A stretch of 64,000 bases of DNA from Chloroflexota bacterium. GTDB taxonomy: Bacteria; Chloroflexota; UBA11872. The stretch lies in assembly GCA_011523785.1 (NCBI GenBank), contig WTFW01000120.1, positions 16,633-80,632 of the forward strand, read 5' to 3'. The notes under the pieces are model-generated. The model ran no database searches. It was not told where the DNA came from and worked only from the letters and a program-made list of their open reading frames with translations. Positions 1 through 8,620 of the stretch are shown here, in pieces; positions within the stretch are counted from its first letter, which is position 1, and the number at the start of each line of letters is the position of its first letter. Position numbers and translations under genes: made by a program.

Positions 1-1086
1 GAGTTGCTCAGTTGGGCCGACGAAATCCGCCGGCTCCAAGTCTGGGGGAATGCCGACACGCCCGAAGAAGCGGAACTCGCCCGGTCGTACGGTGCGCAGG
101 GCATCGGCCTTTGTCGCACCGAGCATATGTTTCGTGAAGGCGACCGCTTGCCCATCGTGCAGGACATGATCCTGGCCGAATCCGAGGCCGAGCGACGTCG
201 CGCGCTCGACCGCCTGCTGCCCATTCAGCGCGATGACTTCATCGGCATTCTGCGGGCAATGCATGGCCTACCGGTGATCATTCGCCTGCTCGATCCGCCG
301 CTGCACGAATTCCTGAGCGGGGTGGAAGACGAACTGGCCGGCCTGGAGGAGAGCGGCGCGTCAGAGACCGAACTGGCGCTCGCCCGTCGCAAGGTTGCGC
401 GCGCCGCCGAGTTGCACGAGTTCAATCCCATGTTGGGCTTGCGCGGCTGCCGCCTTGGTCTGGTCTATCCAGAGGTTTACGAGATGCAGGTCCAGGCCAT
501 CGTGGAGGCCGCGTTGCAACTAAAGGCCGAGGCCGTGCATGTACTGCCGGAAATCATGATTCCGCTCATCGGCCACATTTCCGAGCTCACGACCATCGAG
601 TCCCGCCTGCGCGCGACGGCCGAGCACGTGCAGCAACGAGTCGGCGACCGGATCGACTACAAGTTCGGAACCATGCTGGAAGTGCCGCGGGCCTGTCTGA
701 CCGCAACCGAGATCGCCGGTGTCGCGGAGTTCTTCAGCTTTGGAACCAACGACCTCACGCAGACCACATTCGGCATCAGCCGCGACGACGCCGAAGGACG
801 TTTCCTGCTCAAGTACGTGGAAGACGGCATCCTCGTCGACAACCCGTTCGGTGTGCTTGACCGCGAAGGCGTTGGGTCGCTCATGCGCACCGCCACCGAG
901 CAGGGCCGCGCCGCCCGCGCTGACATCGAGGTTGGAATCTGCGGCGAGCATGGCGGCGACCCGTCGTCCATCGACTTCTGCGAGTCGCTGGGCCTGGACT
1001 ACGTCAGTGCCTCCCCGTACCGCGTACCGGTGGCCCGCATCGCGGCCGCGCACGCACGCCTGGAGCAGGGATTCCGCGACCGGTAG
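1..1086 (+). CDS. ppdK: Pyruvate, phosphate dikinase, C-terminal part (cut by window edge)
   Basis: PPDK interconverts pyruvate, ATP and phosphate with PEP, AMP and pyrophosphate in the cytoplasm. Only the last 361 residues are present; the frame is open at base 1, so the ATP-grasp and phosphohistidine domains lie upstream of the window. What is visible is the PEP/pyruvate-binding TIM barrel: GLCRTEHMF near residue 35 of the fragment, IIRLLDPPLHEF, FSFGTNDLTQ, and the catalytic-cysteine motif GICGEHGGDP near residue 310. It ends normally 28 bases before the GNAT gene and about 950 bases before dnaG. The motif set separates it from PEP synthase and from enzyme I of the PTS, which share the barrel. 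Confidence 0.95.
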   Translation, partial: ELLSWADEIRRLQVWGNADTPEEAELARSYGAQGIGLCRTEHMFREGDRLPIVQDMILAESEAERRRALDRLLPIQRDDFIGILRAMHGLPVIIRLLDPPLHEFLSGVEDELAGLEESGASETELALARRKVARAAELHEFNPMLGLRGCRLGLVYPEVYEMQVQAIVEAALQLKAEAVHVLPEIMIPLIGHISELTTIESRLRATAEHVQQRVGDRIDYKFGTMLEVPRACLTATEIAGVAEFFSFGTNDLTQTTFGISRDDAEGRFLLKYVEDGILVDNPFGVLDREGVGSLMRTATEQGRAARADIEVGICGEHGGDPSSIDFCESLGLDYVSASPYRVPVARIAAAHARLEQGFRDR

Positions 1087-1114
1087 CGCGCGCAGACGTT
1101 CTCCGAGCCGCAAT

Positions 1115-1936
1115 GTGACTGAATTTATCGTCAGGCGGCACCCGGATGCGAAGGCGTTTCTTGCGCGAGCGCAGGGGCACCTCGTTGGGCGAGAAGCCGA
1201 AAACGTGCTCATGCTCGGGATGGCATCGAGCGCGACCGAGGCCGAGCACGCGCTGACCGTGGATCGCGGCGGAGTCTGCGTCATGGCGGCGCTGCAGTCC
1301 GGGGCGAATCTGATCCTGTCTCGCGGGCAGCCGGGAGCCGTTGAAGCGCTGGCCGAGCAGTTGAGCCTGGACACTTCCTCACTTCCCGGCGTCATTGGTC
1401 CGGCCAGAACGACCGCGAGCTTCCTGGAGAGCTGGCACGCGCGCACGGGTCACGAGACGCGTTTCCAAATGCACGCGCGCGTCCACGAACTGACCGAGGT
1501 CATCCCACCCAGACGACCGCCTGGAGTGTTCAGACGGGCTGCCAATTCCGACGTGGAACCGCTGGCCCGGTGGGCCGATGCCCTGAACATTGAACTGCGG
1601 TCCGAGGACCCGCCACCTGGCGAACAGAGCGTGAGAAGGCGCATCGGCCTCGGACGCATGTACGTCTGGGACAACGGGGGACCTGTGTCGATGGCCGCCT
1701 GCGATGGGCCCACCCCGCGCGGCATCAGGATCAACTTCGTTTACACCCCGCCGGAACATCGAGCCCGTGGGTACGCCTCGGCTTGCGTCGCGGACCTCAG
1801 TCAGCTGCTGCTCAACGAAGGCCGCCGGTTCTGCGCGCTGTTCACGGACCTGGCCAATCCCGTTTCCAACCGGCTATACGCGCGGTTGGGCTACCGGCCG
1901 ATCTGTGACTTCGACGAGTACATCTTTGTGCCGTAG
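1115..1936 (+). CDS. GNAT family N-acetyltransferase
   Basis: Predicted 273-residue cytoplasmic acyl-CoA-dependent acetyltransferase; substrate unknown. The C-terminal half carries the acetyl-CoA loop PPEHRARGYAS followed by a helix and the typical GNAT end with NRLYARLGYRP. The N-terminal 130 residues resemble the variable first half of two-domain GNAT proteins and give no clear motif. The frame is open far upstream through ppdK, but the GTG at 1115 is the first start after the ppdK stop and gives the sequence VTEFIVRRHP, so I place the start there. It lies between ppdK and dnaG on the same strand and may be cotranscribed with ppdK. The specific function cannot be told from sequence. Confidence 0.85.
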   Translation: MTEFIVRRHPDAKAFLARAQGHLVGREAENVLMLGMASSATEAEHALTVDRGGVCVMAALQSGANLILSRGQPGAVEALAEQLSLDTSSLPGVIGPARTTASFLESWHARTGHETRFQMHARVHELTEVIPPRRPPGVFRRAANSDVEPLARWADALNIELRSEDPPPGEQSVRRRIGLGRMYVWDNGGPVSMAACDGPTPRGIRINFVYTPPEHRARGYASACVADLSQLLLNEGRRFCALFTDLANPVSNRLYARLGYRPICDFDEYIFVP

Positions 1937-2037
1937 CGCGCGCTGCTCGGACAACCGCGCGCGCTCGAAACGCGACGCTCACGGCGCCTAACCTGTACGG
2001 CGCGGCACGTCGAACGGTGGCTTAAGCTCGGCTTGAG

Positions 2038-3894
2038 ATGGCGACGCCGGTAGAGGAAGTCAAGGCCCGGCTGGACGCGGTCGAGTACATCGGCCGAGAC
2101 GTTCGGCTGCAGCGCGCCGGCCGTAACTGGAAGGGCCTGTGCCCCTTCCACAGCGAGAAGACTCCGTCCTTCTTCGTCTTTCCCGACCGTGGAAGCTACA
2201 AGTGCTTCGGCTGCGGCGAGGGTGGCGACCTGCTCACGTACGTGATGCGCCGCAATCGCATCGAGTTTCCCGACGCTCTGGGCGAACTCGCCCGCGAAGC
2301 CGGCATCGAGATCCAACGCGGACCCGCCGATCCCGAACGCCGCGGGCGCCAAAACGCGATGCTCGCTCTGCTGGCGGAGGCGCAGAAGTTCTTGCACCGT
2401 CAACTCCTGGAGTCGCCGACCGCCGAGGAAGCACGGGTCTATGTGCGGACGCGAGGGCTGGCAGACAAGACAGTCGTGCGATTCGGATTGGGCTACGCCA
2501 GCGCACACGGCTCACCGCTCCTGGCGCATCTGCGTGAGCTTGGCTTCAAGGACGATGCCATCGAAGCCGCCGGCTTGGCCCGCTCCGACGAGCGCGGCTA
2601 CCGCGACTACCTGTTCGACCGCCTGATCTTCCCCATCTGGAACCGCTCCGGGGCCGTCGTCGGCTTCGGAGGCCGAACGCTTCGAGACATCGAGCCGAAA
2701 TACCTGAACACTCGCGATTCCGAGGTCTTTACAAAGGGCCATCTCCTGTACGGCTACCACCTGGCTCGCGACGCCGTTCGCGAGGAACGCACCGCGGTCA
2801 TCGTCGAGGGCTACATGGACGTGATTGCCGCGCATGAAGCCGGCTTCACCAACACCGTGGCCTCCATGGGCACCTCACTTACCCCCCAGCAGGCCCGCAT
2901 GCTCACGACTTCCGGCGCGTCGCGGGTGGTCATTGCCCTGGATGCTGACGCGGCCGGCGCGGCGGCTGCCCGCCGCGGGCTGGACGTCGTTCGCGAGGCC
3001 GGCGACTACGAGTCCGGAACCACGGTCGACGTCCGTGGTCTTGTCCGGCACGAGGATCGCCTCACCACGGATATCGCGATCGCCGAGCTACCGGTTGGCG
3101 ACGACCCGGACTCCTTGGTTCGCTCCAAGCCGGAGCGCTGGCGAGATCTCATTGCCAGCCCCACGCCACTGGCCGACTTTGCCTTTCGCTGGGCCGGTGG
3201 TCAGCACGATCTTGGCAGTCTGAGCGGTCGGCGTGCGGCAATGCGTGAACTCTTGCCGATCGTTTCCGAGATAAGCGACGCCGTGGTTCGCGCGCACTAC
3301 TTCGGGCGTCTGTCCGAGTTGAGCGGTGTACCAGTTGACGAACTGCGGCGAATGGCAGCTCGCGACGGCCGGCGCGGCGCACCCCGCGCGGCGGCTCGCA
3401 GCACCCAGGAGACCGCTGTGGCGGCGCCGATGCTGATGGACCGGCTGGAAGAGGGGCTCTTGCGCTGCGTCGCCAGAGCTGGCGTGGGGAACGCTGAACT
3501 GGTCAGTCGACTCGATCCGGCGCTGCTAACAGATCCCGCAGCGAGGCACATCCTGGCGCGAATCGTGGCTCACGCTCGCGAGCACGACGATCTCGACTGG
3601 GAACGCATAAGCGCGACCCTCGACCCTACGTCGCAGCAGCGTCTGACCGCCGTTTTGGAACGCGCGGCGGAGGCTCCCGGCGGCGACGCATCCCTGAGCT
3701 TGGAACTGCAGTTCGCAACGCTCCGCCTGCGTGAGCGACGGCTGAATGCCGAACTCGAGGAAACCCGGCTCGCGGCAGACGGTGACGCCGCCGTTCCGAT
3801 CACAGCCCGGCGTCGGGAATTGATCAGCGAGATGGATAGCGTCCATCGCGCCAAGCTGGAGTTGATCGGCGCGCGCAGCTTTGCAGCCGGCTAA
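2038..3894 (+). CDS. dnaG: DNA primase
   Basis: Synthesises RNA primers for the replication fork together with DnaB helicase. The 618-residue length is normal. The N-terminal CHC2 zinc ribbon is intact (C35, H38, C56, C59 in GLCPFHSEKTP and YKCFGCGEGGD). The catalytic core follows with FGGRTLRDIEPKYLNTRDS-type features, and the TOPRIM domain shows IVEGYMD near residue 257 and ALDADAAG near residue 300. About 20 extra residues sit between the TOPRIM helix and the usual LP-x-G-x-DPD motif (LPVGDDPDSL). The C-terminal helicase-interaction domain (about residues 470-618) is diverged, as is common. In several phyla dnaG is followed by rpoD; here it is followed by a convergent thioredoxin gene. Confidence 0.97.
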   Translation: MATPVEEVKARLDAVEYIGRDVRLQRAGRNWKGLCPFHSEKTPSFFVFPDRGSYKCFGCGEGGDLLTYVMRRNRIEFPDALGELAREAGIEIQRGPADPERRGRQNAMLALLAEAQKFLHRQLLESPTAEEARVYVRTRGLADKTVVRFGLGYASAHGSPLLAHLRELGFKDDAIEAAGLARSDERGYRDYLFDRLIFPIWNRSGAVVGFGGRTLRDIEPKYLNTRDSEVFTKGHLLYGYHLARDAVREERTAVIVEGYMDVIAAHEAGFTNTVASMGTSLTPQQARMLTTSGASRVVIALDADAAGAAAARRGLDVVREAGDYESGTTVDVRGLVRHEDRLTTDIAIAELPVGDDPDSLVRSKPERWRDLIASPTPLADFAFRWAGGQHDLGSLSGRRAAMRELLPIVSEISDAVVRAHYFGRLSELSGVPVDELRRMAARDGRRGAPRAAARSTQETAVAAPMLMDRLEEGLLRCVARAGVGNAELVSRLDPALLTDPAARHILARIVAHAREHDDLDWERISATLDPTSQQRLTAVLERAAEAPGGDASLSLELQFATLRLRERRLNAELEETRLAADGDAAVPITARRRELISEMDSVHRAKLELIGARSFAAG

Positions 3895-3939
3895 AGAATC
3901 CTGGGACTCGACAGGTCCGCAAGACGCGTCGGCTTGGCG

Positions 3940-4272
3940 CTATGCCCCGTTCAGCGCCTGGTCCAGGGCCGCGGCCAGGTCTGACTTCGGACGGAACCCG
4001 ACGATGCGTCCGACTTCCGCGCCGTCGTTGAACACCAGGAGCGTTGGGATGCCGCGAATGCCGAACTGCCCGGGCGTCATGGGGTTGGCGTCAACGTCCA
4101 CCTTGGCGAAGGCCACACGACCGTCGTACTCCTCGGCCAGTTCGTCCACGATCGGGGCGATCATCTTGCAGGGACCGCACCACTCGGCCCAGAAGTCCAC
4201 CAGGACCGGCGTGGAGGCTTCGAGCACCTTGGACTGGAAATCGCTGTCGCCGACCGCTTCGGGCGCTGCCAT
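3940..4272 (-). CDS. trxA: Thioredoxin
   Basis: Small cytoplasmic protein disulfide reductase of 110 residues, the usual thioredoxin length. The redox site WCGPCK has C32 and C35. The conserved cis-proline loop is seen as [12 protein letters not shown], and [10 protein letters not shown] precedes it. An open frame runs on upstream to 4758 across mobA, but the ATG at 4272 is preceded by GAGGAG at a 5-base spacing, and the protein begins exactly where thioredoxins do, so the longer frame is not translated. It converges with dnaG (45 bases apart) and diverges from mobA. The reductase partner trxB is not in the window. Confidence 0.96.
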   Translation of the reverse strand: MAAPEAVGDSDFQSKVLEASTPVLVDFWAEWCGPCKMIAPIVDELAEEYDGRVAFAKVDVDANPMTPGQFGIRGIPTLLVFNDGAEVGRIVGFRPKSDLAAALDQALNGA

Positions 4273-4277
4273 CGGAA

Positions 4278-4283
4278 CTCCTC
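4278..4283 (-). promoter_or_regulatory. Shine-Dalgarno GAGGAG that decides the thioredoxin start
   Basis: On the minus strand GAGGAG lies 5 bases before the ATG at 4272. It supports the short thioredoxin over the 272-residue open frame that overlaps mobA. Confidence 0.75.
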
Positions 4284-4309
4284 GGAGTATTACCAGACGT
4301 TCTGATTCG

Positions 4310-4338
4310 AGCGTAGGCAGGCCGATGCGCGAAGTCAA
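4310..4338 (-). promoter_or_regulatory. Candidate sigma-70-type promoter for thioredoxin
   Basis: On the minus strand TTGACT (4333-4338; 5 of 6 to TTGACA) is followed after exactly 17 bases by TACGCT (4310-4315; 3 of 6 to TATAAT). It would start transcription about 30 bases before the trx ATG. The -10 is weak, so this remains a prediction. Confidence 0.35.
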
Positions 4339-4353
4339 CGGAAGTCCATCCCG

Positions 4354-4980
4354 ATGACTGCCCCACGGTTCTCGGTCGTCATCCTGGCCGGTGGGCAGAG
4401 CCGGCGCATGGGGCGCGACAAGCGCGCGCTGCCCTGGGCGCCGGCGGCTGACGGCTCGCCGCAGACGCTGCTTGGCCACGTGGTGGCCACCGTCTCGAGG
4501 CTGACGGACGATGTGGTGCTGGTGGCCAACGATGACCCGGGGGTAACGGGCGCGCGCGTCGTTGGCGACCTGTACCCGCGCTCCGGGAGCCTGGGCGGCA
4601 TCTATAGCGGACTTGCCGCCGCGGCCCATGACCTCGCGTTCGTTGCAGCTGCCGACATGCCATTTCTCAGCCCGCCGCTCATTCTCGATCTCGTCGGGCA
4701 GGCATCTCGCGCGGACGCGGTGGTACCGGTGACCGGCGGCCGTCCGGAGCCGCTGCACGCGGTCTACCGAAAGACGGTATTGGCGCCGGCCCGCCGGCAG
4801 ATTGAGCGGCGCGAACTGAAGATTGCGCTCGTATTCAACGGGATGTCGACCGTCGAAGTTCCGGAGGCCGAGGTGCGTAGGCTCGATCCGGACCTTCGGT
4901 CGTTCTGGAATCTCAATACGCCGGAGGAATACCAGCGCGCGTTGGTCTTAGCCGAAGACCACGGAGCTGGGGGCGCCTAA
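4354..4980 (+). CDS. mobA: Molybdenum cofactor guanylyltransferase (MobA-like)
   Basis: Predicted to add GMP to molybdopterin to make the guanine dinucleotide cofactor used by DMSO-reductase-family enzymes. The 208-residue protein starts with the nucleotidyltransferase signature [13 protein letters not shown] (residues 11-23), followed by [10 protein letters not shown] and [10 protein letters not shown], the metal- and product-binding loops of this fold. It ends with [10 protein letters not shown], typical for MobA. The downstream cupin-like frame is in the same reading frame as mobA and separated only by the TAA at 4978-4980. No molybdoenzyme gene is in the window. CTP-molybdopterin transferases (MocA) share the fold, so the nucleotide specificity is inferred. 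Confidence 0.88.
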   Translation: MTAPRFSVVILAGGQSRRMGRDKRALPWAPAADGSPQTLLGHVVATVSRLTDDVVLVANDDPGVTGARVVGDLYPRSGSLGGIYSGLAAAAHDLAFVAAADMPFLSPPLILDLVGQASRADAVVPVTGGRPEPLHAVYRKTVLAPARRQIERRELKIALVFNGMSTVEVPEAEVRRLDPDLRSFWNLNTPEEYQRALVLAEDHGAGGA

Positions 4981-5559
4981 ACTGGCGGCACTATATCTAC
5001 GGGCCGACGACCGATCGACCTCGACCTAACGACGTTTCGACTTCGCATCCACGACGCCGCTGCTCGTCCGCTCCGCGTCAACCGCGATGAGTCCGGATCG
5101 CTCGTCGAAATCCTGCGCACGGACTGGCCGGATGTATACGAGCACGAAAAGCGACCGTTCGCGCAGACCTACTTCTCCACCACACCTGCGTGGCTGGCCC
5201 GCGACGAGGACGAATGGCACGTGCACCGGCACCAGGAAGACCGGTTCGTGGTGGCTGCCGGTGACATCATCCTGGCTCTTTGGGACGGTCGCGACGAGTC
5301 GCCGACCGCCCGCACGTTGGATCTCCTGCCGATGGGCCAATCCCAGCCAGACGACGCCCAGTACACAGTGCTGATTCCAAGGCTGGTCCACCACGGCTTC
5401 ATGGTGGCGGGCGAGCGGCCAGCGATCCTTCTGAATTCGCCGACCCAGCTCTACAACCCGAGCGACGAAGGCCGCGACCCGTTCAGCGAGGTGGGGGCGA
5501 CCTTCGACAGCGGCCAGCCGTTCAGCTGGGCGGCCGTCCGCGAAATCCTGCGCGGCTAG
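4981..5559 (+). CDS. RmlC-like cupin (dTDP-4-dehydrorhamnose 3,5-epimerase family), start codon unresolved
   Basis: The translated frame reads clearly as a sugar 3,5-epimerase-family cupin: SLVEILRTDWP, then the metal- or substrate-site segment EWHVHRHQEDRF, VAAGDIILALWDGR, LIPRLVHHGF and LLNSPTQLYNP. The conserved part begins near base 5090, yet the first ATG, GTG or TTG in frame is the GTG at 5221, inside the HxHRHQ motif and too late. The coordinate given is the first codon after the mobA TAA, which is in the same frame. Plausible starts are the rare codons ATA (4993) or ATC (5014 or 5047). The family includes enzymes without rhamnose function, so the substrate is open. The stop overlaps the gdhA stop in the four bases CTAG. 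Confidence 0.7.
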   Translation, partial: TGGTISTGRRPIDLDLTTFRLRIHDAAARPLRVNRDESGSLVEILRTDWPDVYEHEKRPFAQTYFSTTPAWLARDEDEWHVHRHQEDRFVVAAGDIILALWDGRDESPTARTLDLLPMGQSQPDDAQYTVLIPRLVHHGFMVAGERPAILLNSPTQLYNPSDEGRDPFSEVGATFDSGQPFSWAAVREILRG

Positions 5560-6815
5560 GGGTAAATCCCTCGAAGCTGGGTGGCCTCGGCCACTCGTCC
5601 AACCGCAATCTGGTAGGCCGCCTCGCGCAGGTTGACGCCGCGGTCCTGCGCCAGATCCCAGACCTCTTGCGCGGCGCGCCCCATGTGGTCGGCGAGCAGC
5701 CTGTTGATCTCGTCGCGGCTCCAGAAGAAGTGCTGCATGCCCTGCACCCACTCGTAATAGGACACCGTCACGCCCCCGGCATTGGCCAGGATGTCGGGAA
5801 CGACGACTACGCCGCGAACGTTCAGCAGGGCGTCGGCCTCCGGCGTGACCGGACCGTTGGCGCCCTCGACGATCAGGCTGGCCCGTACGTCTGCGGCGTT
5901 GCCCGCGTGAATCTGGCCTTCGATGGCGGCTGGGGCCAGCACTTCGACGTCCAGCGCCAGTAGCTCGGCATTCGAGATGTGCTCGGCTTCGCAGTAGTCG
6001 GCCAGCCAGCCGCCAGCGGCAACGTGCTGGTACACCCGCGACGTATCGAGGCCCTGCGGGCTGTAGACGCCGCCGCTGCTGTCGCTGATGGCGGCGACCG
6101 TGAAACCCGCCTCGCTGAAGAGTTGCAGGGCGTTCAGACCGACGTTGCCGGCGCCCTGGATAGCGACGGTTCCTGCTGCCGGGCGCCCCAGTCGTTCAAG
6201 CATGGCCTGCGTGGCCACCAGCATGCCCCTGGAAGTAGCCCGTTCGCGGCCTTCCGATCCGCCGATGGCTACCGGCTTGCCCGTGACCACGGCGGGCACC
6301 GAGTAGCCCATGTGCATGGAGTAGGTGTCCATGATCCAGGCCATTACCTGCATGTTGGTGCCCATGTCGGGGGCGGGAATGTCGCTGTCGGGGCCCATCA
6401 GGGGAATGATCTCGGTGGCGTAGCGGCGGGTGAGGTTTTCGAGTTCGTGGCGGCTCAACGTGCGCGGATCCACGGTCACGCCGCCCTTGGCGCCGCCGTA
6501 GGGCAGGTTCATTACGGCGCATTTCCAGGTCATCCACATGGCCAGGGCGCGAACTTCATCCAGGTCGGCGCTGGGGTGATAGCGGATGCCGCCCTTGGCC
6601 GGGCCGCGGGTGACGTTGTGCTGGACGCGGTAGCCGGTAAAGCACGTAATCGAACCGTCGTCCATCTCGACCGGGAAGTTGACCGTGAGTTCGCGCTTGG
6701 GACAGCGCAAGACCTCGCGCAGATTCGGATCCAGATTGATCTGGTCGGCGGCTTGATCGAACTGCGCCAGCGCGGCGGCATACGGTCCCGTGGCCGGCGC
6801 TTCGGCAGTGTTCAT
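5556..6815 (-). CDS. gdhA: Glutamate dehydrogenase, NAD(P)-dependent
   Basis: Interconverts glutamate with 2-oxoglutarate and ammonium. The 419 residues match the hexameric bacterial enzyme. Seen in order: GPAKGGIRYHP, the catalytic lysine segment PYGGAKGGV (K110), PAPDMGTNMQ, GGSEGRERATSRG before the nucleotide domain, the Rossmann motif IQGAGNVG, and VVPDILANAGGV. The ATG at 6815 has GGAG 11 bases upstream. The gene is monocistronic-looking: converging with the RmlC-like gene below and separated from gatB by 344 bases that hold a large palindrome. Coenzyme preference (NAD or NADP) cannot be read with confidence. Confidence 0.96.
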   Translation of the reverse strand: MNTAEAPATGPYAAALAQFDQAADQINLDPNLREVLRCPKRELTVNFPVEMDDGSITCFTGYRVQHNVTRGPAKGGIRYHPSADLDEVRALAMWMTWKCAVMNLPYGGAKGGVTVDPRTLSRHELENLTRRYATEIIPLMGPDSDIPAPDMGTNMQVMAWIMDTYSMHMGYSVPAVVTGKPVAIGGSEGRERATSRGMLVATQAMLERLGRPAAGTVAIQGAGNVGLNALQLFSEAGFTVAAISDSSGGVYSPQGLDTSRVYQHVAAGGWLADYCEAEHISNAELLALDVEVLAPAAIEGQIHAGNAADVRASLIVEGANGPVTPEADALLNVRGVVVVPDILANAGGVTVSYYEWVQGMQHFFWSRDEINRLLADHMGRAAQEVWDLAQDRGVNLREAAYQIAVGRVAEATQLRGIYP

Positions 6816-6924
6816 CTGGCGCGCTCCATCCGTCGGACGATGTCGATTGTTGGGTTCAGATGCTGCTGATCAATCCTAGTCGCCCGGTCCTCAGTCCGTC
6901 GGACTCGGGCGCTATTTGGGGGTA

Positions 6925-6980
6925 CTCGCGACCGCCGGCCGGGAACCCCTTAAGGGGTGTTCCCGGCCGGCGGTCGCGAG
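6925..6980. repeat. 56-bp palindrome with 21-bp perfect arms
   Basis: Bases 6925-6945 are the exact reverse complement of 6960-6980 (21 of 21). Between them CCCCTTAAGGGG at 6946-6957 is itself a perfect 12-bp palindrome, followed by a 2-base offset TG. The whole would fold into a long GC-rich cruciform or RNA hairpin. No uridine tract follows on either strand, so a classical intrinsic terminator is not indicated. It may be a REP- or MITE-like unit, a non-classical gatCAB terminator, or a control site for gdhA. Confidence 0.85.
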
Positions 6981-7099
6981 ATTTGGCGGGTTCTTGGGGG
7001 TGGCGGGACGCAAGCTGTGCGCTGTCGGGCGAGGGGTCGGCGGCGCGGCGTTTGCGAGGAGGCCATCTGAGAATCAGGTTGTGCGGACATCGGGGCTAT

Positions 7100-7116
7100 T
7101 GTACACTTAGTGTGCA
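7100..7116. promoter_or_regulatory. Operator-like imperfect palindrome
   Basis: TGTACACTTAGTGTGCA is symmetric about T7108 with 7 of 8 base pairs matching. It is AT-richer than its surroundings. The form is like sites for dimeric repressors of the TetR or GntR type, but I cannot assign a regulator. It lies 285 bases before gdhA and 44 bases after the gatB stop. Confidence 0.4.
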
Positions 7117-7145
7117 CGAGGGTCAATCACCGATCCCGTGAGCTG

Positions 7146-7162
7146 CCGGCGAGGGGCGGCTA
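7146..7162 (-). repeat. 17-bp repeat at the gatB stop codon (copy 1)
   Basis: Read on the minus strand, TAGCCGCCCCTCGCCGG begins with the gatB stop codon. An identical 17-mer begins with the stop codon of the FAD-dependent reductase gene at 55684-55700. Confidence 0.6.
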
Positions 7163-8620
7163 CGGGGCGGCGTCGAGTTCGTCTCGGATGAGCTCGCTGA
7201 CGGCGCGGGGGTTGGCTTTGCCGCGGGTGATGCGCATGACCTGGCCCATGAGGAACTGAAGCGCGCGGCCTTTGCCGTCGCGGTAGTCCTGGACGGCCTG
7301 GGGGTTTTCCTGGATGACCTGGCGGGCGATTTCGAGGAGTTCGTCCTGGCCGCTGATCTGCGGGCCGCGGGCCTGGACGATTCCTTCGGCTGATTTGCCG
7401 GTGGCGAACATTTCGTCGAGGACTTCGCCGGCCATGGTGCTGCTGACCGATCCCCTGGCCCGCAGGGCGAGAAGGCTGGCGACTTCCGTCGGTGGGATCG
7501 GAATGGTTGCGCTCTTGTCGGTCTGGGCGTTCAAGGCGCGGCGGAACTCGTGGACTATCCAGGTCACGGCCTCACCGGCGGAGGCGCCTGCTTCGATGAC
7601 CGCGAGCGTGTAGTCCGTGAGAGGGCGGTCCTGGACGACTTCGGCCACGTCGGCTTCGGGGGCGCCTTGCTCGATCAGGTCGGCGGCGACGAGGTCGGGA
7701 AGGCGCGGGAGGGCGGCGCGCAGGGCGTCGACGCGCTGTCGAGTGATGTGCAGCGGGGGCAGGTCGGGTTCGGGGAAGTAGCGGTAGTCGTGGGCGTATT
7801 CCTTGGTGCGCTGGGAGCGGGTTGTGCCCGAGGATTCGTCCCAGCCACGGGTTTCCTGTTCGATGGCTTCGCCGCGCTCGCGCCGGCCGGTCTGACGTTC
7901 GATTTCGAAGGCCAGGGCACGGCCGAGGGCGCGGAAGGAGTTCATGTTCTTGACTTCGACCTTGACGTCGCCGATCGGCTCGCCCTGGGGCCAGACGGAG
8001 ATGTTGGCGTCGATGCGCAGCGCGCCGTCTTCCATGTTGGCGGTTGATACGCCGATCCAGCGCAGCAGCGCGCGCAGTTTCTCGCCGTAGGCCATGGCCT
8101 CGGCGGGCGTCTGGATGTCTGGCTCGCTGACGATTTCCATCAGAGGCGAGCCGGAGCGGTTGACGTCGATCAGGCTGGCCGGCGCGCCGTCGGCGGCGGT
8201 GACGTGGGTCAGCCGGGCGGTGTCTTCTTCCAGGTGGACGCGCGTTATGCCAACGCGGGTCGTTGCGCCGTCGACTTCGACATCGAAATGACCGTCGATG
8301 CAGAGCGGCAAGTCGTACTGGGAGATCTGGTACCACTTCATCAGGTCGGGGTAGGCGTAGTTCTTGCGGTCGAACTTGGCGTACTCGGGGATCTCGCAGT
8401 TGAGCGCCAGGCCGGTGCGGATGGTGTGGTCCACGGCCTCGCGGTTGATGACCGGCAGGACGCCGGGCATGCCCAGGCAGACGGGGCACACGTGGGTGTT
8501 GGGCCGGGCGTTGGCGTAGTCGGCGGCGCAGCCGCAGAACATCTTGCTGTGGGTGCGGAGCTGGACGTGGGTTTCTAGGCCGATGACCACTCGGTAGGCG
8601 GTGGCGCTGGCAGTGGTCAT
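7160..8620 (-). CDS. gatB: Asp-tRNA(Asn)/Glu-tRNA(Gln) amidotransferase subunit B
   Basis: Kinase and tRNA-binding subunit of GatCAB, which converts misacylated Glu-tRNA(Gln) or Asp-tRNA(Asn) to the correct aminoacyl-tRNA. At 486 residues it is full length. It begins with [10 protein letters not shown], keeps the cysteine-containing segments MFCGCAADY and [10 protein letters not shown] that bind zinc in many GatB proteins, then [21 protein letters not shown] and the [14 protein letters not shown] signature. The YqeY-like tail domain fills about residues 335-480. The ATG overlaps the gatA stop by 4 bases (ATGA), so translation is coupled. The presence of GatCAB implies that GlnRS, AsnRS or both are absent. 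Confidence 0.98.
   Translation of the reverse strand: MTTASATAYRVVIGLETHVQLRTHSKMFCGCAADYANARPNTHVCPVCLGMPGVLPVINREAVDHTIRTGLALNCEIPEYAKFDRKNYAYPDLMKWYQISQYDLPLCIDGHFDVEVDGATTRVGITRVHLEEDTARLTHVTAADGAPASLIDVNRSGSPLMEIVSEPDIQTPAEAMAYGEKLRALLRWIGVSTANMEDGALRIDANISVWPQGEPIGDVKVEVKNMNSFRALGRALAFEIERQTGRRERGEAIEQETRGWDESSGTTRSQRTKEYAHDYRYFPEPDLPPLHITRQRVDALRAALPRLPDLVAADLIEQGAPEADVAEVVQDRPLTDYTLAVIEAGASAGEAVTWIVHEFRRALNAQTDKSATIPIPPTEVASLLALRARGSVSSTMAGEVLDEMFATGKSAEGIVQARGPQISGQDELLEIARQVIQENPQAVQDYRDGKGRALQFLMGQVMRITRGKANPRAVSELIRDELDAAP

Larger units (their letters stand above)
6816..7159. other. 344-bp intergenic region between gatB and gdhA
   Basis: No coding sequence is convincing here. The region holds the 56-bp palindrome at 6925-6980, an operator-like palindrome at 7100-7116, and a short repeat at the gatB end. 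It would contain the gdhA promoter, the gatCAB terminator, or both. I see no T-run next to the hairpin on either strand and no strong -35/-10 pair. Confidence 0.7.

Noticed and set aside
3940-4758. 272-residue thioredoxin with a long N-terminal extension
   Set aside because: The extension lies antisense to mobA and has no motif; GAGGAG plus ATG at 4272 gives the normal protein.
6925-6980. Simple intrinsic terminator of gatCAB
   Set aside because: No U-tract follows the hairpin on the minus strand, and the stem lies about 180 bases after the stop. It is not excluded as a non-classical terminator.
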